NCBI GenBank assembly: GCA_002381645.1
Contig: DFXE01000010.1
Span: forward strand, 472,663 to 536,662
DNA from: Bacteroidales bacterium UBA4116
GTDB lineage: Bacteria > Bacteroidota > Bacteroidia > Bacteroidales > Tannerellaceae
Reading direction: 5' to 3'
Length of the DNA: 64,000 nt
In this document: positions 33,173-41,900 of the stretch, piece by piece
Layout: every line of letters starts with the position of its first letter
How positions within the stretch are numbered: the stretch's first letter is position 1
Translations under genes and position numbers: made by a program
Notes under the pieces: model-generated
Databases searched by the model: none
Told to the model about the DNA's origin: nothing
What the model saw: the letters and a program-made list of their open reading frames with translations, nothing else

Positions 33173-33960
33173 TTAAAAGCCGGGACAAGGTCGTCCAACT
33201 GTTTGTCGGTCATCCCTGCCGGTTCGTATCCGGCCATACGTGCGCTGAAGTAAATCTGTGCCGATTTGCTCAGTGTATCTATCGCGTCGAAGCATTCGAT
33301 AATATCGTCTCCGACAGCAAGTATACCATGTTTTTCCCAGAAAACAACGTCATGTTTTTCCAATTGCTTAATAGTAGCATGTGCCAATTCCAGCGTACCG
33401 GGAATTTCATAGGGTACAATACCGATACCTTTCGGCACGATAATCCTGCATTCGGGTATCATGCTCCACAAAAGGCGTGTAATGACCGCGGATTCCATAA
33501 AAGGTTTGCAATGCGTCAGTCCTATAAGATCGGTAGGATGCGTATGGAGTACCACGCGGTTTTCACGTCCGGCCGCACGTAAATAGTTATGCATCATCAG
33601 ATGGGAAGGCAATTCCGAGGTGGGTGAAATGACGTCCTCGCATATTATTTCAAACGACATCCCGTCTCTTGAGATACGGATAACCGAACCGTTTTGAAAA
33701 GGTTCTTCTGCTACATAGCGCATCCGTTTACCGGTTCCTGTTACATAGAAAAAATGCCCCGCCAATGCAGGTACACCTTCCTTCAATGCGATTACATCAC
33801 AAAGCGAGGGCATCACTTTCTCCTGCTCTGTCATAAATTTGGTTATATTCACGGAAATATTACCTCCGTTCCTTTCGGCCCAGCCTTTTGTCCACAGATA
33901 TCCTGCCACTTCGGCAATACGCCCTATTTCGGCCATTAAATCTTTATTATCCCTGATCAT
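33157..33960 (-). CDS. rhaD: Rhamnulose-1-phosphate aldolase
   Basis: The protein has 267 residues, the length of class II RhaD. It shows the N-terminal GWAERNGGNISVNIT motif (phosphate and substrate site), zinc ligands in VVLHTHPTDLIG, the catalytic-Glu region PSHLMMHNYLRAAGRE, and the later WEKHGILAVGDDIIECFDAID. It splits L-rhamnulose-1-phosphate into dihydroxyacetone phosphate and L-lactaldehyde in the cytoplasm. It is the fourth gene of the leftward rha operon after rhaB, rhaA and rhaT. No lactaldehyde reductase is nearby. Confidence 0.95.
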   Translation of the reverse strand: MIRDNKDLMAEIGRIAEVAGYLWTKGWAERNGGNISVNITKFMTEQEKVMPSLCDVIALKEGVPALAGHFFYVTGTGKRMRYVAEEPFQNGSVIRISRDGMSFEIICEDVISPTSELPSHLMMHNYLRAAGRENRVVLHTHPTDLIGLTHCKPFMESAVITRLLWSMIPECRIIVPKGIGIVPYEIPGTLELAHATIKQLEKHDVVFWEKHGILAVGDDIIECFDAIDTLSKSAQIYFSARMAGYEPAGMTDKQLDDLVPAFNLITE

Positions 33961-34013
33961 TTTATATTTGTTTGTTTCATTTATTTTCTTTTTCCCGGAA
34001 CAAATAATTTTTT

Positions 34014-34169
34014 AAAAAATACAATAAGTAAAATCCTGTTTTGTTGCGGATTCCGACAATATGCCCATGAATTTGAATTTTCCTGCTCAGTAAAATTTTC
34101 GCGGCTGGGCAATAAATTTTATTTTCATGCGCACCCGTTTTGGGGCTAACTTAAAAAAAATACAATAAG
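34014..34169. repeat. Direct repeat AAAAAATACAATAAG in the rhaT-rhaD gap
   Basis: The 15-mer occurs at 34014-34028 and 34155-34169, bracketing about 125 bases of non-coding DNA between rhaT and rhaD. Nothing else is recognised in this gap, which is unusually long (219 bases) for this otherwise tight operon. Confidence 0.6.
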
Positions 34170-34179
34170 CAACCCTTTG

Positions 34180-35208
34180 TTAAGATACCAGGTTGGGGAA
34201 AAATAACGAAAATATCAAAATACATATTCCGGCAACCAATACATAGACGGTTTTATTACTTACTCCCTTCCATTCTTTCAGTACGATTCCCCAGACATTA
34301 CTGAAAATAACATTCAGCGACATCAGTATACTCCATGAAAAAGCCAGCATAACAGGAGAACCGGCAAAATAACTTTTCCCCATTCCTAATCCGAAAAACT
34401 GCGAATACCACAACACACCTGCTAATGCACAAAATAAAACATTATTTACAAGGGTACTGCCGGAAACCGAAAAATAATCCTTCCCGCTCTTATTTTTTAT
34501 ATTCTGAAAGATGCAATACACAGCGTTTGTAAGGAACCCTCCCATGGTAACAAGCATAATTACCGGATTAAGTGCAAACAAATCATTTGCTCCGGCTGAC
34601 CTTGCGCTTTCTACAATTTCATTTCCCGACTCCAATCCTAAATTAAAGCACGCGCTCATTACACCGGCAAGAAGAGCCACAGCCAGTCCTTTTGTCAGCG
34701 CGAAATCTTTAATAGCCGCCCGCTTTTCCTCTTCCGTCATATTCATTGCCCGCAGACTTCCTGCGTACCCGATAACGGCAATACCCGCCAGCGTAATACA
34801 GACACCGATGAGAAGAATAAGGCCGTTACCCTGAAACAGATTCATTCCCCCGAAAACTGCAGGAAGAAGTGTTCCAAAACTGGAACATGTACCCAATGCA
34901 ATACTTTGCCCAAGTGCAATACCAAGATACCGCATACTTAAACCAAAAGTTAAGCCGCCCACACCCCAGAGTATACCGTAAACAAACGGCATCAACGTAT
35001 TTCCTCCACGCCACAGAGTTGCCAGGCTGCTCCCTTCAGGCACGGCAAGTAATGCACCCAGATAGGGAAACACCAACCAGGCGAATATTCCCTGGACGAG
35101 CCAGAAGCATTCCCAACTCCAGCTTTTTACTTTATTAATCGGTACATACGAACTACTTTGCCCGAAGCTGCCTACGGCGATTATCAGCAAACCTATTAAT
35201 ATGTTCAT
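34180..35208 (-). CDS. rhaT: L-rhamnose/proton symporter
   Basis: The protein has 342 residues with ten predicted membrane helices and the RhaT-family sequence WSWECFWLVQGIFAWLVFPY, then YLGIALGQSIALGTCSSFGTLLP (ends shown: YLGIALGQ and GTLLP). It belongs to the drug/metabolite transporter superfamily branch that imports L-rhamnose across the inner membrane with a proton. It lies between rhaA (12 bases upstream) and rhaD, so it is part of the catabolic operon. Confidence 0.93.
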   Translation of the reverse strand: MNILIGLLIIAVGSFGQSSSYVPINKVKSWSWECFWLVQGIFAWLVFPYLGALLAVPEGSSLATLWRGGNTLMPFVYGILWGVGGLTFGLSMRYLGIALGQSIALGTCSSFGTLLPAVFGGMNLFQGNGLILLIGVCITLAGIAVIGYAGSLRAMNMTEEEKRAAIKDFALTKGLAVALLAGVMSACFNLGLESGNEIVESARSAGANDLFALNPVIMLVTMGGFLTNAVYCIFQNIKNKSGKDYFSVSGSTLVNNVLFCALAGVLWYSQFFGLGMGKSYFAGSPVMLAFSWSILMSLNVIFSNVWGIVLKEWKGVSNKTVYVLVAGICILIFSLFFPNLVS

Positions 35209-35220
35209 AAGATTTATTTT

Positions 35221-36477
35221 TTATCTTTTACCCGTTACCTCACGCTCGTATTTCTGTATTTCCGCAATATAATCTTCGCCTATTGGAACATTGTTTTGAA
35301 GGCAATACATATCCCATACGGCACTCCAGGGCATTGACTTGCATTCTTCCTGCAAAGCCAGACGTTCAAAGTATTTTCCTTCTTCTTCGTATTGCTGCAA
35401 TAATGCCGAAGGCTCAAGGAGGGCCTGCAGGAATGCTTTCTGTGTGGCACGGCAGCCAATTACATATGCACCTATACGGTTGATTGTTGCATCAAAATAA
35501 TCAAGCCCGATATGTACGCGGTCGAGAGCATCGCAACGGATAATTTCGCGGGCTAAGTCTGCCAGGTCATCGTTAAGAATAACTACATGGTCGCTATCCC
35601 AACGTATAGGACGGCTTACGTGCAGCATGATCTCGGGAGTAAACAGCAATAATGACGATACTTTATCTGCCACACTTTCAGTTAAATGAAAGTGTCCGGT
35701 ATCCAGCGTAACTATCTTACCTTTTTTTGCCCCGTATCCCAGATAAAAATCATAGGAACCAACCGTATAACTTTCCAAACCAATACCGAATAATTTTGCT
35801 TCAATACAATCTTTCATATTCTGATATGTTTTAGAAAATATCTCATCTAATGATTGTTCAAGTATGCGACGGTATTTTAAACGGTTTGCAGGAACCTCTT
35901 TACTTCCGTCGTGAATCCAAAGGTTCATCATACAGGGATCATTCTGAAATTTACCCATTTCCTCGCTTATCAGGCGGCATCGTTTCGTATGTTCGATCCA
36001 GAAATTACGGATATGATCGTTGGGATTAGCTAATGTAAGGTCGCCGCTCTTGGGATGTGAAAAAGAGGTACTGTTGAAGTCTAACTTCATATTTTTCTCT
36101 TTTGCCCATTCCATCCAGCTTTGAAAATGCTTAGGTTCAACTTCATCCCTGTCGACTTTCTTTCCCTGAAAGTCCCCGTATATTTCATGGAGGCTTAAAC
36201 GGTGAGTACCCGCGATATAAGAAGTCGCTTCTGTAATGTCGGCACGCAATTCGTCGATTGTACGGGCACGACCGGGATAATTACCAGTCACCTGTATACC
36301 ACCTGTTAATTCGCCTGCCTGGTTTTCGAATCCGCTTACATCATCAGCCTGCCAGCAATGCAGCGACAGCGAAATTTTGTCCATATTATTTAGGGCATCA
36401 TTTGCATTAACACCCAATGCTGCGTATCGCTCTGCAGCTTCATTGAAAGAGGATTGAATAGTTTGTTCTTTTTTCAT
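35221..36477 (-). CDS. rhaA: L-rhamnose isomerase
   Basis: The protein has 418 residues, as in E. coli RhaA (419). Signatures include DKISLSLHCWQADDVSGFE near the start, LDFNSTSFSHPKSGD, WIHDGSKEVPANR, the metal-binding TLDTGHFHLTESV and RPIRWDSDHVVILND. It converts L-rhamnose to L-rhamnulose. The gap to rhaB is 19 bases and to rhaT 12 bases. Confidence 0.96.
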   Translation of the reverse strand: MKKEQTIQSSFNEAAERYAALGVNANDALNNMDKISLSLHCWQADDVSGFENQAGELTGGIQVTGNYPGRARTIDELRADITEATSYIAGTHRLSLHEIYGDFQGKKVDRDEVEPKHFQSWMEWAKEKNMKLDFNSTSFSHPKSGDLTLANPNDHIRNFWIEHTKRCRLISEEMGKFQNDPCMMNLWIHDGSKEVPANRLKYRRILEQSLDEIFSKTYQNMKDCIEAKLFGIGLESYTVGSYDFYLGYGAKKGKIVTLDTGHFHLTESVADKVSSLLLFTPEIMLHVSRPIRWDSDHVVILNDDLADLAREIIRCDALDRVHIGLDYFDATINRIGAYVIGCRATQKAFLQALLEPSALLQQYEEEGKYFERLALQEECKSMPWSAVWDMYCLQNNVPIGEDYIAEIQKYEREVTGKR

Positions 36478-36496
36478 GATATTTTTTATTTATGAG

Positions 36497-37924
36497 TTAA
36501 GAAGTCAGAGGATTGAATATCTCGGAAGGGTATGCATCGGCTATGATTTTGCGCATCTCCCACCGGTCTTTTACCAATCCGGCAGCCTTTGCCTGTATCA
36601 TACAGTTACCGATAGCCGTAGCTTCGCCCGGACCGGCGATGACTGGTATGCCGATCGCATCGGCAGTAAATTGATTCAATAACCTGTTTTTAGACCCTCC
36701 GCCTATAACATGTAATTTTTCTATTGGAAAAGGCGCCATTTGTTTTAATTGTTCCAATACATCATTATAACGTAAAGCCAGGCTGCTGAAAATACAACGA
36801 ACAAATTCAGCATCATTAACAGGTGCTGACTGGTTAGACGATTTGCAATAATCGCTTATCGCAGTATGCATGCTTACCGGATTAGTAAAGCAATTATCAT
36901 CAGGGTTAACTGTCGATTTAAAGCCTGATGCTTTTTCCGCCATTTCGACGATCTGTGCATATGTATAGCTGCGTCCTTCCCTTTCCCATTCTTTCCGGCA
37001 CTGCTCGAGAAGCCACATGCCTGTAATATTTTTCAGGAAACGTGTGGTACCTTCGATACCTCCTTCATTGGTAAAATTCCGTTGAAAGGATTTATCCGTG
37101 ATAATGGGTTGATCAACTTCAATCCCCATCAGGCTCCATGTCCCACTACTGAGATAGGCAAAATTCTCATTTACAGCCGGAACTGCCACAACTGCTGATG
37201 CGGTATCATGCCCGGCAACAGCTACTACAGGTATTGTGCCGACTCCCGTTTCTTTGGCTATTTCCCCGGTTAAATACCCGATAAAGGTACCGGGTTCAGC
37301 AGGTTTGCGAAGGATTGAAACGGGAATTCCGGCTGCTTTAAGTAAAAACGGATCAAATTGCTTGGTAAAGGGATCCAGCAGCTGAGAAGTGGATGCGATA
37401 GTATATTCGCAAACCCGTTGCCCCGTTAACATAAAAGATAATAAGTCAGGGGTAAAAAGAATTTCCTCCGCTGCTTCCAAAGGAGCAGAACCCTGCTGCT
37501 TTGCCCGGTAAAGCTGAAACAGGCTATTGAAATTCATAATCTGTATACCTGTAAGCCTGTACACCTCTTCACGGGGGATCTTTTTGAAAAATTCTTCCGG
37601 CGCGCCATTGGTATACGGATCACGGTATGCACGCGGTAAACCTATAAGTGAACCGTCTTTTCCAATAAATCCGTAATCAACGCCCCATGTGTCAATTCCA
37701 ATGGAATTGATAGCTATATTTTCCCGCGCGCACAATGCAAGACTGGTTTTAATGGATTGGTATAAGCTGAAAATATCCCAATAATAACGGCCGTGCAGTT
37801 CAAACATATGATTGGGAAAGCGATGGATTTCCGACATTTCAAATTTGTCACTATTCATCGTTCCGACAACAGCCCGTCCGCTGGTAGCACCTATGTCAAT
37901 TGCTAAAAAGTTATGTTTCTTCAT
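36497..37924 (-). CDS. rhaB: Rhamnulokinase
   Basis: The protein has 475 residues of the FGGY kinase fold. The phosphate-1 motif AIDIGATSGRAVVG is at residues 8-21, GIDTWGVDYGFIG follows, VAGHDTASAVVAVPA is the catalytic-Asp region, and LHVIGGGSKNRLLNQFTAD is the FGGY adenosine motif. It phosphorylates L-rhamnulose at O1 with ATP. It is the first gene of the leftward rha operon, reading away from the AraC regulator across 95 bases. Confidence 0.96.
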   Translation of the reverse strand: MKKHNFLAIDIGATSGRAVVGTMNSDKFEMSEIHRFPNHMFELHGRYYWDIFSLYQSIKTSLALCARENIAINSIGIDTWGVDYGFIGKDGSLIGLPRAYRDPYTNGAPEEFFKKIPREEVYRLTGIQIMNFNSLFQLYRAKQQGSAPLEAAEEILFTPDLLSFMLTGQRVCEYTIASTSQLLDPFTKQFDPFLLKAAGIPVSILRKPAEPGTFIGYLTGEIAKETGVGTIPVVAVAGHDTASAVVAVPAVNENFAYLSSGTWSLMGIEVDQPIITDKSFQRNFTNEGGIEGTTRFLKNITGMWLLEQCRKEWEREGRSYTYAQIVEMAEKASGFKSTVNPDDNCFTNPVSMHTAISDYCKSSNQSAPVNDAEFVRCIFSSLALRYNDVLEQLKQMAPFPIEKLHVIGGGSKNRLLNQFTADAIGIPVIAGPGEATAIGNCMIQAKAAGLVKDRWEMRKIIADAYPSEIFNPLTS

Positions 37925-37955
37925 GGTGGCAGATATATTAACAAAAGTTCTGATA

Positions 37956-37984
37956 CAAAAATAACCGTCATTTTACTATCTTTG
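37956..37984. promoter_or_regulatory. Divergent rhaB / araC promoter region
   Basis: Two consensus -7 boxes lie within 29 bases on opposite strands: TATTTTTG (37956-37963, minus) for rhaB and TATCTTTG (37977-37984, plus) for the AraC gene. The two promoters must interfere or be switched by one regulator bound between or beside them. Confidence 0.6.
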
Positions 37985-38019
37985 CTTATGAAAATGATAT
38001 TAAACCTTTCAATTCTGAC

Positions 38020-38907
38020 ATGAATAAACACAACGACCAGTTACGGTACCTGACTATTAGTCCTACAGATGAAGACTGGGGAATTGTAGTTTCTACTGTA
38101 GGATACCAATTTGTACCTCCTAAAGGGAACTATCCGGTTTCACGGCATCCCGATGATTATGATTTTAAACCGCAGACAGGGCGTATTCTGAATGAATACC
38201 AATTAGTTTACATTACAAAAGGCAACGGTTATTTCTCTTCACAATCAGTAAAGACCCGTCAACGAATCTCCGCCGGCACCATGATCCTGCTTTTTCCCGG
38301 TGAATGGCATAGTTACTACCCGGATAAAGAAACCGGATGGGACGAATACTGGGTCGGATTTCGTGGGATACACATTGACAAGCGGGTGGAAAAGCAGTTC
38401 TTTACGATTAATGAACCTTTGCACCGGATCGGACTTAGCGCTACGATTGTGGGATTATATAATGATATACTTAGGTTTGCATTACAGGAAAAGTCGGGTT
38501 ACCAGCAAATGATCTCCAGTATCGTGCTTCAAATATTGGGTTCGGTATACTACAAAAAGAAAAACATTTCGTTTACAAACACATATGTTGTTGATAAAAT
38601 AAATGAAGCCAGAATATTAATGAAAGAACATATCGAAAATCCCATAAGCCCCGAAGAAATTGCTTCGCGGTTAGGACTAGGTTATTCCTGGTTTCGGAGG
38701 ATGTTTAAAGAATATACGGGCGTATCCCCGGCCCAATATCAATTACAACAACGATTACTGAGGGCAAAAGAACTATTAACTACCTCATCACTTAACATAT
38801 CTGAAATCGCTTACAGCCTTAAATTTGAGAACTCAGGACAATTCTCTACTTTTTTCAAGAAAAAGGAAGGAGTAACTCCTTCCGAGTTCAGGGAAAGGGC
38901 GCATTAA
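38020..38907 (+). CDS. AraC-family regulator of the rhamnose operon
   Basis: The protein has 295 residues. The N-terminal sugar-binding cupin (about 40-140: YHSYYPDKE-type GEWHSYYPDKETGWDEYW) is joined to a C-terminal AraC DNA-binding domain with ISPEEIASRLGLGYSWFRRMF and ISEIAYSLKFENSGQFSTFFKK. Divergent placement from rhaB strongly suggests it is the rhamnose sensor and activator, equivalent in role to RhaR/RhaS although a single protein. The ATG at 38020 lies 35 bases after its -7 box. Confidence 0.9.
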   Translation: MNKHNDQLRYLTISPTDEDWGIVVSTVGYQFVPPKGNYPVSRHPDDYDFKPQTGRILNEYQLVYITKGNGYFSSQSVKTRQRISAGTMILLFPGEWHSYYPDKETGWDEYWVGFRGIHIDKRVEKQFFTINEPLHRIGLSATIVGLYNDILRFALQEKSGYQQMISSIVLQILGSVYYKKKNISFTNTYVVDKINEARILMKEHIENPISPEEIASRLGLGYSWFRRMFKEYTGVSPAQYQLQQRLLRAKELLTTSSLNISEIAYSLKFENSGQFSTFFKKKEGVTPSEFRERAH

Positions 38908-38960
38908 AAGGGTCTGTAAAATTAATTGTCAATTGTAAGGTTTCCGACTATTATATTTTT

Positions 38961-38968
38961 TATATTTG
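38961..38968 (+). promoter_or_regulatory. -7 box for alpha-2-macroglobulin gene
   Basis: TATATTTG lies 28 bases before ATG 38997; a possible -33 TTG is at 38934-38936. Confidence 0.55.
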
Positions 38969-38996
38969 TCCGAGAATAATCTAAAAAACTATCAAT

Positions 38997-41900
38997 ATGT
39001 TAAAGCCATATTACTTGGTTCTATCCTTTCTACTGGTGTTGTTTTCTACAGGATGTAAACAAAAAACAGCTGAGAATGAAATAAAATCTTTCAATTCTTA
39101 CGTGGAGGCTTTTACTTCGGGTAAAATTTCGCGTTTTTCACCCATGGTACTTATATTCACCCAGGATGTATCACAGGAAAAGGTTATCAACGCCGACCTG
39201 AACAAATACATAAAGATAAAACCCGACATCAAAGGAGTTTTTTCTTTTGAAAATAACAGTACAATTATTTTTAAACCTGCAGAATCATTTGAAAGGGATA
39301 CACAATATAAAGTATCTGTTGATCTATCAGGTTGGTTCGATACATCAAATGAAAATAAAATATTTACCTTCAGTTTTTCTACCTTACCTTTGACTTTACG
39401 GGCAAATCTTGAATCGGTAGACATCAATCCCCAGAACGAAAATGCTTATAATATAGTGTACTCAATCGCGACCCCCGACCGCGAAAAACCTGAAATTATC
39501 GAATCTTTAATCCAACTTTCCGAGAATGCGGAAATGGTATGGTCGCACAATGGCGATGAAAAAAATCACCTGCTTACAGTAGCAAATATTCCCGCAGGTG
39601 AAAAGGATAACCGCACATTTGAACTTTCTATCGCACCAAACAAACTGGGTATTAAACAGGATACTATAATTACTACCTCCATCCCGTCAGTTAGTGATTT
39701 TACCGTATATGAAGTCCGTTATATTAAAGAACCTGAAAGGTATGTAGAAATAACGTTTACCGACCTGCTCGATCCCTTGCAAAGTTATGAAGGATTAGCT
39801 TATATAAAAGGAAATCAAAACGTAACCGTACACGCGGAGGATAACAAACTACGCCTTTACCCCGACAATAAAAAAACTGGAATGCAAACCATATTCCTGA
39901 GCGGTTCATTACGGAGTAAAAACGGACGTCCAATCGGCGAAGACTTAGAAGAGGAAATTGAGCTTATCAACGCTTTACCTGATGTGCGTTTCACTGGAAA
40001 CGGAACCATCATACCTCAGTCAAAAGAATTAAATGTGCCTTTTCAGGCTGTTTATCTGAGAGGTGTTACAGTACGAATAATTAAAGTTTTGGAAAAAAAT
40101 ATCGGCCAGTTTCTTCAATACAACATGTTGAACGGTTCCACTGAACTTTCACGCGTAGGACGATTAGTAGCCCGTAGAACCATTTTCTTCGACGAAGAGG
40201 GTACTAACCTGTCTGAATGGAGGACATACGGACTGAACTTAAATGAGATGATTGAACCCGAACCGGGAGCTATTTACCGTATAGAGCTAAGTTACAACCG
40301 TGACCTTTCTGTTTATCCCTGTGATGATAATGATAATAAAAAAACAAAAGAACAAATTTGGGCGGAAGATGAAGTACGTTTCAAAGAAGAACTATCAAAG
40401 TTCGATCGTGGAGGTTATTATTACAACGGAGATGTAGACTATGATGACTACGATTATTACGAAAGGGAAAACCCATGTTCGGACAGCTATTATTTCAATA
40501 AAGTAAAGCAAAAAAATATTCTTGCCACGAATCTCGGCCTTATGGCTGTTATGGGCGAGAACGATGAAATGACCGTCATGGTGCATAACCTGCTTACCAC
40601 TTACCCCGAACGTGCCGTAAATATATCATTATACAATTATCAGCACCAGATCATCGGTTCCGGCGTAACAGACGACAAAGGGATGGTTAAAATCCTTTTA
40701 AGTAACGGAAAACCCTATTATATGATTGCATCTCAGGAAAAACAACGATCATATATGCGAATAGACCAGGGATCTGCCCTTTCACTTAGTTCGTTCGACG
40801 TATCCGGGGAAGTGATTCAAAAAGGTATTAAAGGATTTATTTATGGTGACCGTGGCGTTTGGCGTCCCGGAGACACTTTGTTCCTGAGTTTCATGTTGAA
40901 CGATAAAATGAAAAGTCTACCGAAAAATCATCCGGTCGTGATGGAACTGTTCAATCCGTTGGGACAATCGTATTTGCGTAAATCCCAAACTACAAACGAA
41001 CTCGGCTTATATACATTTGCAATGCCGACAGAACCGGACGCTCCTACAGGCGCATGGAACGTTAAAGCTACAGTAGGAGGCATAAGCTTTACCAAAGGGA
41101 TCAGAATCGAATCTATCAAACCCAACAGGCTGAAAATAAACCTCACCTTTCCTGATAAACCCGCATTACGTGGCGAGACAGTAAAAATACCATTACATAC
41201 GGAATGGATGCACGGAGCCGTTGCAAGAGATCTCAAATATGATGTCCAGGCAACTTTTATACCTACAACTACAAGTTTTAAAGATTTCAGCGGTTACAAG
41301 TTTGACGATCCTTCCAAGCTATTCAGTAGTGAAGAAAGTAAGCTGATTGAGGGAAAAACAAATAATGTGGGTGATGCTACGATCGAAGCGCGGTTTGATG
41401 TAGGCAATTCTGCCCCCGGTATGTTATTGGCAAACCTCACGACCAGAGTATATGAGGAATCCGGTGATTTCAGTATCGACGGAGCCAATATGCTGTATTC
41501 ACCCTACAAGCGATACATCGGGATCAAGTCTCCTCAGGCAGATAAAACACAGCTTGTTACCGACATGGATCATACATTTGATGTGGTATCGGTGGATTAT
41601 GAAGGAAAGCCGTCGGCCACGGAATTGGAAGTTGAAGTATATAAAGTAAGTTGGTATTGGTGGTGGAACTCATCCAATCAACAACTGGCAAATTACATCG
41701 CTGATTCTTATTATTCACCTACGAAACAATTTACCGTAAAAACGAATGCTGACGGTAAAGGAAACTTTAAGCTAAACATGGCGTATGAGGAATGGGGAAC
41801 TTACCTGATTAAAGTAAAAGATAGTAATGGTAAACACTCAACCGGTATTATGAGCTATTTCGACTGGCCCGACTACGGGGTACTCCGTAACCGTGACGGT

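Noticed and set aside
33963..33970. TATATTTG box on the plus strand upstream of rhaD's start
   Set aside because: It points away from rhaD with no plus-strand gene or terminator following; judged a chance match in AT-rich DNA.
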